Shown: positions 49,001 through 61,110, counted from the first letter of the stretch. The stretch is 64,000 nucleotides of DNA from Panax quinquefolius (GCA_020205615.1 CM035153.1:96190792-96254791); one strand, 5' to 3'. The notes: a model not told the origin generated them from the letters alone. Translations and numbers: made by a program.

Positions 49001-49709
49001 ACTAAAATTTGAAATTAGGGTTTTGTTAATTAGCTTAGGTTTCTAATTATACATGCATATTAGGGTTTAATAACACTAATATAATTAAGCTTGCTAATTA
49101 CAACAATTATGGTTTATAATTTTTGTAATTAGGGTTACCAAATCAAAATTAGGGTTTCTAGAATTTAACATATCCAATTGTTAATTAGGATTGACCTAAT
49201 TAATCATAAAATCATATAACACAGTTATATAATAGTCTTAAACTCACAATTAAGTTTCAAATTAGGGTATCTCACAGTAAAAACTAGGGTTTTCAAATAC
49301 TGCACCATAATACATCATAATTGACCAACCATTGTCAGTCCACAAACATATAGTACATATTTATAGCACTGAAAAATTAAAATATAATTAATATTATATT
49401 ATTATTCTCATGCCTTGATCAAAATCCCAAATTAGGGTTTGGATTCCATATCAGATTTATCTGCCATATTTAACCTTAATAATTAAGGTAAAATAATTAA
49501 CTTAATAATCTGTACAAAAATCCATATAATAAAATAATTATTATAATTATTCTAAAAATCATTTCATATATTATTTAAATAATATATTATTTAATTTTCA
49601 TGGAAAATAATTAATAAAAACATTTCTACAATAAAATTAATTATTATAAGAATATAATTGATACGCAAAATTTCTGATTTATTTGTATAGAAAATATCGG
49701 GTTGTCATA
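45214..49709 (-). repeat. D 3' LTR
   Basis: 4496 bp. + strand order: TGTAAAGCCCCC, (TA)n at 45397-45432 and 46010-46039, a 1 kb very AT-rich block (46560-47470) of ATTAAA/TTAATA repeats, then a cluster of telobox-like TTAGGGTTT motifs (48895-49442), ending TTGTCATA. No gene. Confidence 0.9.
48895..49442 (-). repeat. Cluster of telobox-like AAACCCTAA motifs in the D LTR
   Basis: CCCTTAGGGTTTGACCCTTAGGGTTT-like sequence at 48898-48930 and separate TAGGGTTT copies at about 48966, 49016, 49062, 49132, 49150, 49288 and 49433. They lie 270-815 bp from the LTR start, so in U3. They recur in the 5' LTR at 55953-56197 and 59041-59335. Confidence 0.7.
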
Positions 49710-49719
49710 TTCACCCTCC
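49710..49719 (-). other. D polypurine tract
   Basis: The - strand reads GGAGGGTGAA before the LTR, preceded by CCTTATAAG as in A1 and A2. Confidence 0.7.
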
Positions 49720-49922
49720 CTTATAAGGATTCCGTCCACGGAATCACTGTTTCAAAACCCATACCTACCAGTGTACATAGCATACACAATCATTGCAAAT
49801 AGATTTTGATCATAAATGATCGTACTGATCTTTAACTATTCACATAAAGCTTTTCTATCTGATTCAACGGAAATTTGATTTCTAAAAGAACTCAAATTCC
49901 TCCTTCAAAATTTCTTTATAAA

Positions 49923-51146
49923 TTAATTTACTATATATATGAAAATTATGAATATAAAGCAAATAAAAGTTATACGAATAATACCTGGAGTCCCATCGCC
50001 AGCTGCCGTTATATCCTGGACTGTCATGTTGAAAACCCTCGCAGTAGATTTTGTTGGCTTTCTCGATGCCGTAGGTCCTGTAATCGCTAAAGTCCCGCTG
50101 CCCTTTCTCGTGTTCACACTTCCTACCTCCATTCTCCTCTTCGGAAAATCCTTAACCCTATGCTCCATCGACCCGCAGACAAAACAACCAGTATTCGTTC
50201 TTGGATTGGAGAAGTTGGGAGAGATATGGCCCTCCTGCCCGCACTTATAACACACGAACTTCCCCTTCAGACATTCCCCAGAGTGGTTCTTACCACAGTT
50301 TCCACATTGCACCGCTTGCTTCTTAACTCCTTCCTGTTTTACCTGCACACTTCCAAAACTGCTTCCCTTCCTCTTGCTGCTATCACTTTTACTCCCACTA
50401 TTAATTTCTACCTTCCCAATTCCTAGAACCATGTCCTTATTCTTCTTCTCCTTGTTGTAGAGGCTCATGGCCTCACTCCCTTCCTCATCAATAATCGTCT
50501 TCTCCATGAGTGTTGCAAATGTTGGGATCTGCAGCACTGCCACCTTATTATAGAGCCAGGGTTTTAATCCCAGCTCAAATCTCCTCGACTTCTTAGCCTC
50601 CGTATCAACTTGATGCAGAGCAAACCTAACTAACTAATTAAATTTTGCGGCATATTCCGCAACTGACATAACCCCTTGCTTCAACTCCAGAAATTTCACC
50701 TCCATCCTAGCCTGCATACTAACTGAAAAATAATTTTTGAAAAATAAAGTCTTAAACCTATCCCATGTTACCACACCTGCTCCTTCCCTCGCCTGATTCA
50801 TTTCCCACCAGAAATTCGCCTCACCCTTCATCATGTAGGTGGCAAAAGCGATCTTTTGCCCCTCAGCTACCCTAGCTATCACAAACGCCTTCTCAATCTC
50901 CTTAACCCAAGTTTGGGCTTATAAAGGGTCAGTTGTACCTTTGAATTCCGGCGGTCCTAAAACCTTAAAGTCTTTGAAATTTTCCAAGTGATTACCCGGC
51001 TGGTTCCCTACGGCTGGTATTCCTTGTTGCATAGCCTGAGTTACCATATTCGCAAAATGCTGCATCGGGTCTGCTTGTTGCTGTCCCTCAACGTTGTTGA
51101 TAGATTCATCTGCCCTTTGGTTTCGAGTTTGACGTCTTGATGGCAT
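49923..51146 (-). pseudogene. gag: D gag with truncated protease start
   Basis: A single frame of 408 codons with two stops (near 50919 and 50634). Starts MPSRRQTRNQR, then FKVLGPPEFKGTTDP, AQTWVKEIEKAFVIARV, EANFWWEM, FLELKQGVMSVAEYAAKFN and GLKPWLYNKVAVLQ. Three knuckles follow: CGNCGKNHSGEC (CX2CX3HX3C), CYKCGQEGHISPNF (last Cys lost) and CFVCGSMEHRVKDF (last Cys lost). After TARVFNMTVQD the match to G stops and a short Ile/Phe-rich tail ends at 49923: pol is deleted here. The start follows CTTAACCAG-ATA. In D, Gag is the only pol-side protein left, so movement would need a helper. Confidence 0.9.
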
Positions 51147-51432
51147 TATCTGGTTAAGTAAAACTATAAATTAACTTACATTCTAAACCTTATCATATAA
51201 GTTTATTATATTAAACTTGTTTCATAACTCAAACTTAGATTCATTTTCATTCATCGATTTCAAAATACTTTACATATCACAGCTCATATTGCTTTAAACA
51301 TCAGCTATCCCTTTGTGACTACAAAAGTCAGGATTTACAATCTTGACCAACATAAAAGTTGAGGATATTTCATTACACAGACATACTAAGCACACATATT
51401 ATATTAAACACGCCTACACAACAGAACCTATA
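51147..51432 (-). other. D spacer between ORF1 and gag
   Basis: No ORF. On the - strand it ends TAGTTTTACTTAACCAG (AG at 51151-51150), ATA, ATG: the same YAG plus three bases as in A1, B and G. Confidence 0.6.
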
Positions 51433-52029
51433 TTACCTATTTACTAAGCCTTTTTCTTGGACAACACTTGCCTGATGATCTTCCATTCCACAAATAAAAC
51501 ATGCACCTGGTTTATAGTCATGACAATACAGAGTGGTATGCCCCTCATAACCACAAAGATAACAAATTCTTTTCTCTTTTTTCTTATCGGGCTATCCTAA
51601 GTCATGGTCTTTTATCTTTCTTTTTCCCTTCTTGCTCGGAGCTGCACACGAAGTGTTGCTTGAGGCTCCCATCTGATCAATTTGGATTTTAAGCTTATCT
51701 TGTTCTTCCATTATTTCTATTAACGCCTGACGCAATTGATTATTCAATAACTTTTCTATTTCCCACAACTTTTCCAGAGAAGAAACCTTGTTCCTCAGAT
51801 CCTTCACCTCCGTCGATGCTTGTTCAGCTTCAACTTTAGTGTCCGAATCACTATCTGTTAGTTCCACCATTTTCGGATCTGGTACTACGTTTTCCATAAT
51901 AATCACCTCATCCGAGTTAGTTTCATAGTGAGCCTCTATTTCAGCTATTGGCTTCGATATTGGCTCGGGGGTATGGATCTGATCCTTCTTCAAGTTATAA
52001 GCATACAACAAGCCTTTTCCACGAGACAT
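51433..52029 (-). pseudogene. D ORF1, coiled coil with two C-terminal zinc knuckles, one nonsense codon
   Basis: The ATG at 52029 follows TTTATGTGTGTAG. The frame runs 199 codons to the TAA at 51433, with one TAG at 51592-51594. The N-terminal half is acidic with Pro. A coiled-coil-like region (about 51850-51670) holds repeated Leu/Glu/Lys. A basic KKGKRK patch follows. Past the TAG come CYLCGYEGHTTLYC (intact CX2CX4HX4C, about 51567-51526) and CFICGMEDHQAS (final Cys lost). Zinc knuckles bind single-stranded nucleic acid. It is separate from Gag, which has its own knuckles. It is not obviously homologous to ORF1 of A1, B and G, beyond position and coiled coil. Confidence 0.75.
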
Positions 52030-52215
52030 CTACACACATAAATTTTCCAGATTAGCATATAATATATACACACAGCAAATAATAGCTTTATATAAGTTAT
52101 CTTTTAGTTTTTGTGACGATGAATTTATCCGATTCATGTCTTTTTAACTCTATATGAGTTACTTGTATTTTCAACGTTTTCCTATGTCCTAAGGTTATAG
52201 TCTAAGGTCTATCCC

Positions 52216-52249
52216 ACCTAAGGTTTCTAACCCTATAGCTCTGATACCA
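52216..52249 (-). other. D primer-binding site, hairpin and donor-like site
   Basis: On the - strand: PBS TGGTATCAGAGC (52249-52238), perfect to the usual tRNA-Met site, then GGGTT-AGA-AACCT (52233-52221), then CTTAG/GTGGGA with GT at 52217-52216. The best preserved PBS in the window. Confidence 0.75.
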
Positions 52250-52252
52250 ACC

Positions 52253-52433
52253 TATAAAGCCCCCAAATCCAGGTACTTGAAACCCGAACTCGGTGCTTTA
52301 CGATACCATTTCTATGAGCAGAATAATACTAATAATAATAACAATAATATGAATTTCAAACATAACTTTACATAATTATCAGAGTTTATCTCCCCAGGTA
52401 CGAGACCTTTAAACATTCATTACATTAACTGAT

Positions 52434-52473
<40 letters not shown>

Positions 52474-53044
52474 ATGTCTTAATAATATAAAACTATTACA
52501 TAAACTACCACAAATCTTATTCGGTTAGCTTTCCTTTTCCTTTGTTTCTGCATGAGCCTTTTGGTTCTTCACACTTAGCTGAAAACATTTAAATTAAGCA
52601 AGGATGAGCATTTGAGTTCCCAGCAAGTAATATCAATTATATATATAAGCTGAACGAATTTAAATATTTTCTTTATACTACCCTTCTACAACAAGTCAAT
52701 AGTTGTGAAGTAATCTGAACCAATAATAATAACAAAACAACCGTCTTTCAAATTTTTGAAACTACGTACTGACTATACATAGGGTTAAGGTGATATATTA
52801 TGAACATTATTTTTAGTTTTCGAATAGGTTTAACAAAACTTCATCCGTAAACCGTCATAACTTATGGGCACGGAGTGTGATCAGCCCGTTGTACCCTGTA
52901 TTGATCAATACTACATTGCAAGAACGATGTTATCATTCACTCTGTTCGCCTTGGGCGCATAAAAAGTTTTCCCAAGTAAGGGATGTTCATACTTGTCGGG
53001 TTCCAAACCAAAGGTTTTATCTTGTTAAACAATAATCTATAATT

Positions 53045-53092
<48 letters not shown>

Positions 53093-56000
53093 AAGGTGTA
53101 TCAACATGTGATTAAATACAATGATTATCCAAGTGGGGATACTTATATAATCATTTATAGAAATTAACGAACAGAATATATATCTGAATTATCATATACT
53201 AACATGTTGATAATCAATGGGCGTATATAATATAGGGTTACTAACCAGTACAGTAGTAATATAATTCTAAAACATTCTTACACATGTCCATTGCATAAAG
53301 AAAATGGAAAGGTAGGATACTTGCCTGGTCTGCTGCTTACAAAATGCAACTTAATTCTATCTTTTATATCACGACCTATCATTAATCAGATCATTCGTTC
53401 GATTAGAACAATATACTATAACACATAGTACTGCATATTACAGTCAACACATAACCTAATCACATTGTCACACATGTTCAACAGTCATTGACTCACAAAC
53501 AAACACATATTTAATCAAATTGTCTAAGTCCAGATCAATTTCTGAAACATATCGGTCTACCGACCGCTTTATCGGGTAAAAATCGAGTCTAAGACTCTAT
53601 CTCGAAGTTCAACAACCGTAAGTATCAGTCATATTATTTTAAATGACTTAATAAACATTTATTATAATTTATCATGAATTTTCAAACATCGGAATCATTA
53701 TCAAATGATTTAAACATTACATAATTCTATTATCATTAATATTTAATTAATATTAAAGTATTAATGAAACCATTTCCAAAATATTAAAGTTATTTATAAT
53801 AACTTAAAATACTATTAAAGTATTAATATTACCTTAAATGATTTTTAAAACATTAAAAATCATTTTAAATAATTACCATTAATATTAAAATATTAATGTA
53901 CTATTCCTCAAAATATTAAAAGTCATTAAGTATAACTTAAAATATTTTTAATTCATTTATATCCTTTTTAAATGATTTTTAAATCAATAAAATCATTTTT
54001 AAACTATTTATTTAATATAATTATTAAATAAATTTAATATCACTAATCATTAAATAAATATCATTAATATTAAATTAATAATGAAATTATCCTTTAAATA
54101 TTAAAAGTTATATTTTATAACTTAAAATATTTTTAAACACTTTATTTTCATTTAAAATAATTTTTAAAATAATAAAATCATTTTTAAACTAAATTATTTA
54201 ATATAATTATTAAATAATTTTAATATCATTAATAATAATTAATTAATGAAATTCATCACAAAATATTAAAAGTCATTAAAAATAACTTAAACTATTTTCT
54301 TATACCATAATATAATTTTAAATGATTTTTCAAATTTTTAAATCATTTATTTAATATTATAATTAAATAAATTAAATACCTTTAATATTCCAAAAATATT
54401 AAATATTTATGAAATATATCCAAAATAATAAAAATATAATTTAAGGACCTTAAAATAATTTTTAAAAATTTATTATGTATTATTCATAATTAAAAAATAA
54501 TTTTCTATAATTATTTAATAAAAATATGATTTTTATAAATAAACTGTCACTAAAGACCACTTATAGCGACAGAACCATCGCTGTAAGTGTTCTTTGTGTT
54601 CTTCATGCAAAACCCAGAAATCAAGTCAGTTATCGAGTGGTCCATTTTGACCAAGATTCGTGATCAAATAATGATGTTGTTGGACTATAAATTTAGCTAA
54701 TAGTGTAGTACTCATGTAGTACTACAACGATAAACAAATTTCATGTCCAAATCATCACATAATAGCAAGATCTAATCTACAAAAGTTGATTTCAAACATG
54801 ATCTTGAGTTTCTGGGTTGCCCAGAAACTCGATCAGTAGCAAGGATCATTTTTTGAGGCTTCACTACATGCTATCCTTTTAATCGTTTTGTGATATAAAT
54901 GCTGCAATGTGTAGATAACATGTAGGACTACAGATCTATCACATAACATTAGTAAAAAAACAACATAATCAAGCAGAAAATGGGCTGGTCAAATCTTGTC
55001 AGAACCAGTGTTCATAGATTTTCTAGGTTTTCCAGAAAACCATAAACGTGAACTTCTTAGCTACTTTGACCGGTAACTACATTCATCCTGTTTAATGTTT
55101 AGGAGATTTTAAGGCATAAACATGGAGTTAATATACTAGACTACAAGATAGATGCAACAAAAACAACAAAAAATTAACAACCAGAAAGATCAAGGGCCAG
55201 GAACTTATTATCAGAACGATCAGGGCATGTTCTTGACTACCCAGATTTCTTTCGGTCAATGCCAGTCAACGGTATTTGACCGTTAATAACTTCTATTCTA
55301 GACATCAAATGACCCTGATTCTTTTTGCAGATTAAAGACCATATATCATACTACATATTCCAAGCTTTAAACAACAAAAACACTTTACAGAAAGAGATTG
55401 GTGGCCACTGACATTCGTTGTCAGACCCCAAAAGTAAAAATTTCCAGATTTTGAAGATCTTCAAATTTGAGCCTCTAGATGCTATGGATTCAACATCTAG
55501 CAACCCAGATCATCATTAGACACTACTAACAACATATTCTAACACTCAAACATAACATCTAACAACAGAAAATTGGACAGATTTTTGGGTAGGGTTTATA
55601 CCTTCAAGCTTTCATTTCTCCAATCTGATCTTGTGAGTTGTTAATGGTAAACGTGGGGCTGGTTTTGTGGACTGATTAACTTAAAAATTTCGTTCGTTCT
55701 TAGTGGGGAGGAAATGGTTGAGGGTTTGAACAAAAATTAGGCTAACAAATGATTTTCTCTCTCTCTACAATCTACTTATAATACATATGTGCAATGTATA
55801 TGGCTGATAATTTGTCAATGTAAGTCACATGGGATTGGTATAGTAGGTTACCAACTTCACCTATTTGTCAAAACCTATACATTAGCCTCTTTAATGCACA
55901 AAAGGGCATAATGGTCAATTGATATGTAATTTTAATGGCAATCTTGTAACTTGTCAAACCCTTAGGGTTTGACCCTTAGGGTTTAACCCTAAGGTTCAGC

Positions 56001-56203
56001 ATAAACAAATTGTACGATTTAGCAACTAGGGTTTGTACAAAATAAAATTAAAATATTAGTTACTAAAATTTGAAATTAGGGTTTTGTTAATTAGCTTAGG
56101 GTTCTTATTATACATGCATATTAGGGTTTAATAACACTAATATAATTAAGCTTGCTAATTACAGCAATTATGGTTTACAATTTTTGTAATTAGGGTTACC
56201 AAA
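52253..56203 (-). repeat. D 5' LTR, part 1
   Basis: Aligns with 45214 onwards along its length (first base pair decayed, TATAAAGCCCCC). (TA)n at 52436-52471 and 53047-53090. Small block differences from the 3' LTR cluster near 54895-55280. The last five bases, CCAAA (56199-56203), are the left target-site duplicate of E. No gene. Confidence 0.9.
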
Positions 56204-57227
56204 TGTGACGCCTCCAAAATTAGGTATACGTCACCCATCTTGGGTCGCCACTTACATGGTACATAAATTCAAATACAACTTACTAATATAACTGCTGTGG
56301 TATAATACGACATAAGCGTGAGTTTGAATACAAATATTGTCTACTAGATATTATACAAACTCAAAAGGAGTCCTCATTACTACTATTATCACACTATTTC
56401 ACGAGAATAGTGAGGACTACTAATGCTATCCTCGGACCATTACTCCGTTCCCGACTCGTCCCGACTATGTTCTCATTTCAAGAGAATAATGGTGAAAGAA
56501 AGGGTGAGCTCAACTAGCCCAGTAAGAAATATTATGACTAAGATAATGCAGAATAATTTATCATTACCTTTAAACAGTGTTAAACTGATAAAATACAATA
56601 GACAACAAGTTTAACTGCAGCGGAATAAGCAATCCATTAAAAGAGTCAAGTAGAGAATAAAGTCTACTATCTTTTAGGTTTTAAAAGGTTTTTCATCCTT
56701 TGTTATAAATTGAGACTCAACTTTAATAAATAATCCACATCATCGAATCACCCCTGCACTACGGCCAAGGATATTCATCAAATTATCAATGGTCATGACT
56801 ATACCGAATCACCCCTGGTCATAATCATACCAAAAATTATCCATCACTGCATTATAGGCCACTGAGGACTTTTATCACATCATTTATAACAAGCCATGAT
56901 TATACCGAATGATCCCTGGTCATAATCATACTAAGTTCATCTATACACGTAAGCCGAAGATAACATAATATAACATGAGGATGATGACAATGACATAATA
57001 ATTCAATAAAACAAGTTCAAGAATTATTTTATCCAGAATTATTAACGTCCAAATTGTCAAAATGATCTTGCTTTTGTAGAGTAAAATTCAAGAATGATCA
57101 AGAATATTTCCATGAAAAGATCTTTGGATGAAGCGCAAATATCAAGGATATTCCACTAATTTCATGGAGTATAGAAGTCAAAGATTTAACCAACTGAGTA
57201 TAATAAAGAATGGAATAACAAAAGAAA

Positions 57228-57675
57228 TCACCATGCATGCGGTGATTGCGATGACAAAGTTATTCCAACGTAATAATAATAACGGAACCGGTCGGTGAAA
57301 TTCACACCGACAAGCGGGATGATCCAATGTAATAATAAATCTTTGAATAATAAACAATGGAACCAGTCAGGTGTAAACACATGCATGTGATATTCCAATG
57401 TAATAATAAGCTGCGGAATAATAAACAATGGAACTGTGTCCGAGTAAAACACATGCATGTGATATTCCAAATGTAATAATAAAGAATGGAATAAATGAAG
57501 GAGATCACCAAGTATAGGGGATTAGCGATATAAAAGTTATTCCAATGTAATAAATAAGAATGGAATAATATAAGGATTTCACCAAGTATAGGGTATGCTG
57601 GCATGTATACAAAGTTATGTATAGGGTATACCACTTTTACTGAGTTATTCCAATAGAATAATAAGCAATGGAATA
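57228..57675 (-). repeat. Degenerate tandem array downstream of the E TATA box
   Basis: Five or six irregular units containing TTATTCCAATGTAATAATAA, AATGGAATAA and CACATGCATGTGATATTCC (+ strand spelling). Each can fold as TTATTCCATT...AATGGAATAA. The - strand ORFs 57228-57470 and 57302-57679 are by-products. Confidence 0.7.
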
Positions 57676-57863
57676 ACAACAGTTCTCTTCATGAATGAAT
57701 AAGAAAGAATAACACCCCTTGAGGTACAACAAATAATATTCCCTACCTTAGAAGAACCTGAATATTGGCAAGGTGAAGTAGCGAGAATACTTTTTTCTTC
57801 TCTCTCTATAGTTTTTTCTCTACAGAGTTTCAATTGAATTCGTGAAAATAATGAAGCACTAGG

Positions 57864-57875
57864 CCTCTATTTATA
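57864..57875 (-). promoter_or_regulatory. TATA box of E
   Basis: The - strand reads TATAAATAGAGG, a strong plant TATA box. It separates upstream U3 arrays (57896-58355) from the presumed transcribed part. Confidence 0.65.
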
Positions 57876-57895
57876 GAAGATTTCTAGCTTAAGAC

Positions 57896-58120
57896 CTACC
57901 ATGTGAAAAGGCAAGTGGCTTGACGACCGGTGATGTGAAAAGAAAAGTGGTTCGGACGCCTATAATGTGAAAAACGACAAGTGGTTCGGACGCTTTGTAA
58001 TGTGAAACGACAAGTGGTTCGGCACTTTTTGTAATGTGAAACGACAAGTGGTTCGGCGCTTTGTAATGTGAAACGACAAGTGGTTTGACGCTCAGAATGT
58101 GAAACGGCAAGTGGTTTGAC
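57896..58120 (-). repeat. Tandem array of about 31-bp units upstream of the E TATA box
   Basis: About seven units with core AATGTGAAACGACAAGTGGTT (+ strand), varying in the spacer (CGGACGC, CGGCGCTTTG, TGACGCTC). The - strand ORF 57889-58110 is only this repeat. Confidence 0.85.
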
Positions 58121-58121
58121 G

Positions 58122-58355
58122 TCGGTAAAGGTAATTACTATCGACGAAGGTAATTACTATTCACAAGGGTAATTACTATCGACGAAGGTAATTACTATCG
58201 ACGAAGGTAAATACTATCGACGAAGGTAATTACTATTCACAAAGGTAATTACTATTCGACGAAGGTAATTACTTATTGACGAAGGTAAATACTATCGACG
58301 AAGGTAAATACTATCGACGAAGGTAATTACTATTCACAAAGGTAATTACTATCGA
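58122..58355 (-). repeat. Tandem array of 19-20-bp units in U3 of E
   Basis: About twelve units GGTAATTACTATCGACGAA. Two variants are interspersed: ...ATCGACGAA and ...ATTCACAAA, giving a loose higher-order pattern. Directly upstream of the 31-bp array, relative to the LTR. Confidence 0.9.
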
Positions 58356-59035
58356 TTGAAGAGACTCTTAGATAATGACATACGCGCCCTATAAAATAAT
58401 CAAACTTACCACAAACGCCTCATAATGACTCTTTATATACATTAAGGATTGAATAAATATTACCACAAATCATTTTATTTTTAATCAACACATTTTTAAT
58501 CTTTCAACAATTATTAATCATTTATAACTTGTCGTCTCAATTAATAATATAAATATATTATACGATGATAATTGTGACAATAATTGAATCAATAATATAA
58601 GAGATATGATGCAAAGAATTATGTGAGTAATAATTGAGCATAATTGAGTGACTTCTCACGTAAGCATCAATAATCAATACCTGAAGTGTTCTACTATGCA
58701 ACCACACGTACATCGTACTTTTACCACCGGGTAGTTCAAGCAGTTTTAACGGTAACACCTCCGTCGTTATTTTTATAAAATATTTTTGTCGTTTTCTCAA
58801 TCCGATAATAATTACATTGTGGGGTCCACCAATGATTGAGTAGTTATATTTAATATTCCCTAACAAAAAGAATATTCCCCGACCAAACGAATATTTTATA
58901 ACAACTTGCATACTTTGCAAAATTTATAAATACTACCCACAACTATAATATTATCTCAAATTCACACCATAATATTAAAAATTATTTCGACAAAATTTAA
59001 ATCTTTATTGATAAAATATGGGGTCTCACACCAAA

Positions 59036-59602
59036 TCACAATTAGGGTTTCTAGAATTTAACATATCCAATTGTTAATTAGGGTTGACCTAATTAATCAT
59101 AAAATCATATAACACAGTTATATAATAGTCTTAAACTCACAATTAAGTTTCAAATTAGGGTTTCTCACAGTAAAAACTAAGGTTTTCAAATACTGCACCA
59201 TAATACATCATAATTGACCAACTATTGTCAGTCCACATACATACAGTACATATTTATAGCACTGAAAAATCAAAATATAATTAATATTATATTATTATTC
59301 TTATGCCTTGATCAAAATTCAAAATTAGGGTTTCGATTCCATATCAGATTTATCTCCCATATTTAACCTTAATAATTAAGGTAAAATAATTAACTTAATA
59401 ATCTGTACTAAAATCCATATAATAAAATAATTATTATAGTTATTCTAAAAATCATTTCATATATTATTTAAATAATATATAGTTTTATTTTCATGGAAAA
59501 TAATTAATAAAAACATTTCTACAATAAAATTAATTATTATAAGAATATAATTGATACGTAAAATTTCTGATTTATTTGTATAGAAAATATCGGGTTGCCA
59601 CA
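59036..59602 (-). repeat. D 5' LTR, part 2
   Basis: Continues the LTR interrupted by E, matching about 49145-49709, and ends GGGTTGCCACA. It is followed by AGAAA (59603-59607), the right target-site duplicate of D. Confidence 0.9.
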
Positions 59603-59607
59603 AGAAA

Positions 59608-61095
59608 GAATAACGAGGAATATAAAATTTCTTTTTAAAACGTTTCATACTTTTGCTGAGGGGTCAAATTGACCATGAACTCTTACTAGGTTTAATAGCA
59701 TGACGCCGTAACCTTTCTTCCACGGTTAGTTTATAATCACAAAGAAAGCAAACTACCTCTTACCCATTGTATACCCCATTTTAGGATATGTTTACCTCAG
59801 ACTTAATCATTAGATTCCGCACCAAAACAATTTGGTTTTGGCACAACTTCTTCAAAGAAAGTTCGATTTTCTTTTAAACATGACATACCATTGAATCAAG
59901 TAGCTTAGACCATACTAGTAAATTGGTTATCAACGTGAAACATTCGTCTAGTGAACTTAATTGACATTGACTACTTCTGTAAATTCTTTTCGCAATACAT
60001 CAAAACGTTTTATGACATCATGATACCGTACTTTTCACAGTACGTTGCGGACTTCGTCAGTTTGTGACTTCGTCATTATACATCATACCATAGCGGGTTG
60101 TTGATCCTAAGATCACATCCAACACCAAGCTCAATTACATTAATAACTCCATCCTTTTACCATCTTTGCATCAATTGTAATGATGATATAAAATTCATTT
60201 TGAAATTTCAAATCAATTTCTGTCTAGCCAAAGCAATTAGCATAGACATACCAAGAATAGCTCTTTTAAAATATGTTGGTTCCAAAAGTTGAACCAATTC
60301 TTTCCTTTTTCAAAATGTACATATCAGCACTAGATCAATAAACTTCAAAATCTAGCATAGCTAGATGACTTGAAATATCCTATTCTCCATCTTTCTTCAT
60401 TGTCTTACTGCGACAATACTTAATCTTCTCTAGCACCTTCAATACTAAGCCAACTGAAAACAACTTGTTTTCAGTCTAAACATCCTTATACCTTACAACA
60501 GTCCATCAACTTACCACACATTATTAGTTCAGGAACTTTCCACAATAATATGAGTTTAAGAACTATCCAGACAGACTATAGGCGTTCATTCGCTGAGAAG
60601 TTCAAAAACCTACCATATCATTATGAGTCACGGACGTACCATAAGTATGAGTTTCAAGAACTCGCACCTACCTTATCGTTCTCTACCTATCAAGTATGTA
60701 CATGAGAAAAGATTCAACTTCTCATCATATACATCTTAACAGCGCGACCAATTCCAATGATTATCCTTGTAATAAGGTAAGCAGTTGTTACACCAAGCAC
60801 AAACCTCCGCCCATAACAAAGGTTCATATAACTCAGCTATCACATGAGTCCTCAATTGAAATTTTACAACTTCTAAATCTCTCTTTACTAAATACGAATT
60901 TTCTTTAATTCATATACTATCCTTCACAACTCAATTTGAGTTCTTCTCCCCATACTACTTCGTAGTACTATAAATCATTCATCGTTTAATAGCTCATCCA
61001 TTACTACGATTCACTATGATCACGTGGTGATCTTCTTATCCCTCTCTCTACGATTATAGTCTTAGGTACTCCTACCTAAGGTTTATAACCTATCA
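59608..61095 (-). other. F internal region, 5' part, degenerate
   Basis: Sequence between D and the F PBS. It should hold leader and ORF1/gag of F, but I find no convincing protein on either strand. The leader start (AGGTT-ATA-AACCT, 61091-61079, then CTTAG/GTAGGA) is preserved. Small + strand ORFs at 60098-60292 and 60696-60908 are not recognisable. Confidence 0.6.
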
Positions 61096-61107
61096 GCTCT
61101 GATACCA
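61074..61107 (-). other. F primer-binding site, hairpin and donor-like site
   Basis: On the - strand: PBS TGGTATCAGAGC (61107-61096), perfect inverted repeat AGGTT-ATA-AACCT (61091-61079), then CTTAG/GTAGGA with GT at 61075-61074. The donor-like site is the best in the window. Confidence 0.75.
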
Positions 61108-61110
61108 ACT

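Larger units (their letters stand above)
56204..59030 (-). mobile_element. Solo LTR E
   Basis: 2827 bp, + strand TGTGACGCCTCC to GGGTCTCACA, with perfect TSD CCAAA (56199-56203 and 59031-59035) in the D LTR. No internal region, so it is a solo LTR from unequal recombination. The first 400 bp resemble C. TATAAATAGAGG (- strand) lies at 57875-57864. Three tandem arrays surround it. The - strand ORFs at 57228-58110 and 58558-58920 arise from these repeats and have no recognisable product. Confidence 0.9.
45214..59602 (-). mobile_element. Element D, TR-GAG-like non-autonomous element with 4.5 kb LTRs
   Basis: 3' LTR 45214-49709, internal 49710-52252 (2.5 kb), 5' LTR 52253-56203 plus 59036-59602, interrupted by E. 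Perfect TSD AGAAA (45209-45213 and 59603-59607). Without E it is about 11.6 kb. It encodes ORF1 and Gag only; pol is absent apart from the residual start of the protease region. PBS and PPT are intact. The gag-only layout matches the published TR-GAG class of non-autonomous elements. Confidence 0.92.

Noticed and set aside
57228..58110. Overlapping - strand ORFs with Tyr/His-rich repeats
   Set aside because: Produced by tandem arrays in solo LTR E.
58122..58355. CRISPR-like array
   Set aside because: Repeats of 19-20 bp have no unique spacers and lie in a plant LTR.
59608..61095. Host gene between D and the F LTR
   Set aside because: No long ORF and no recognisable domain; position between the F PBS and D shows that it is decayed F internal sequence.
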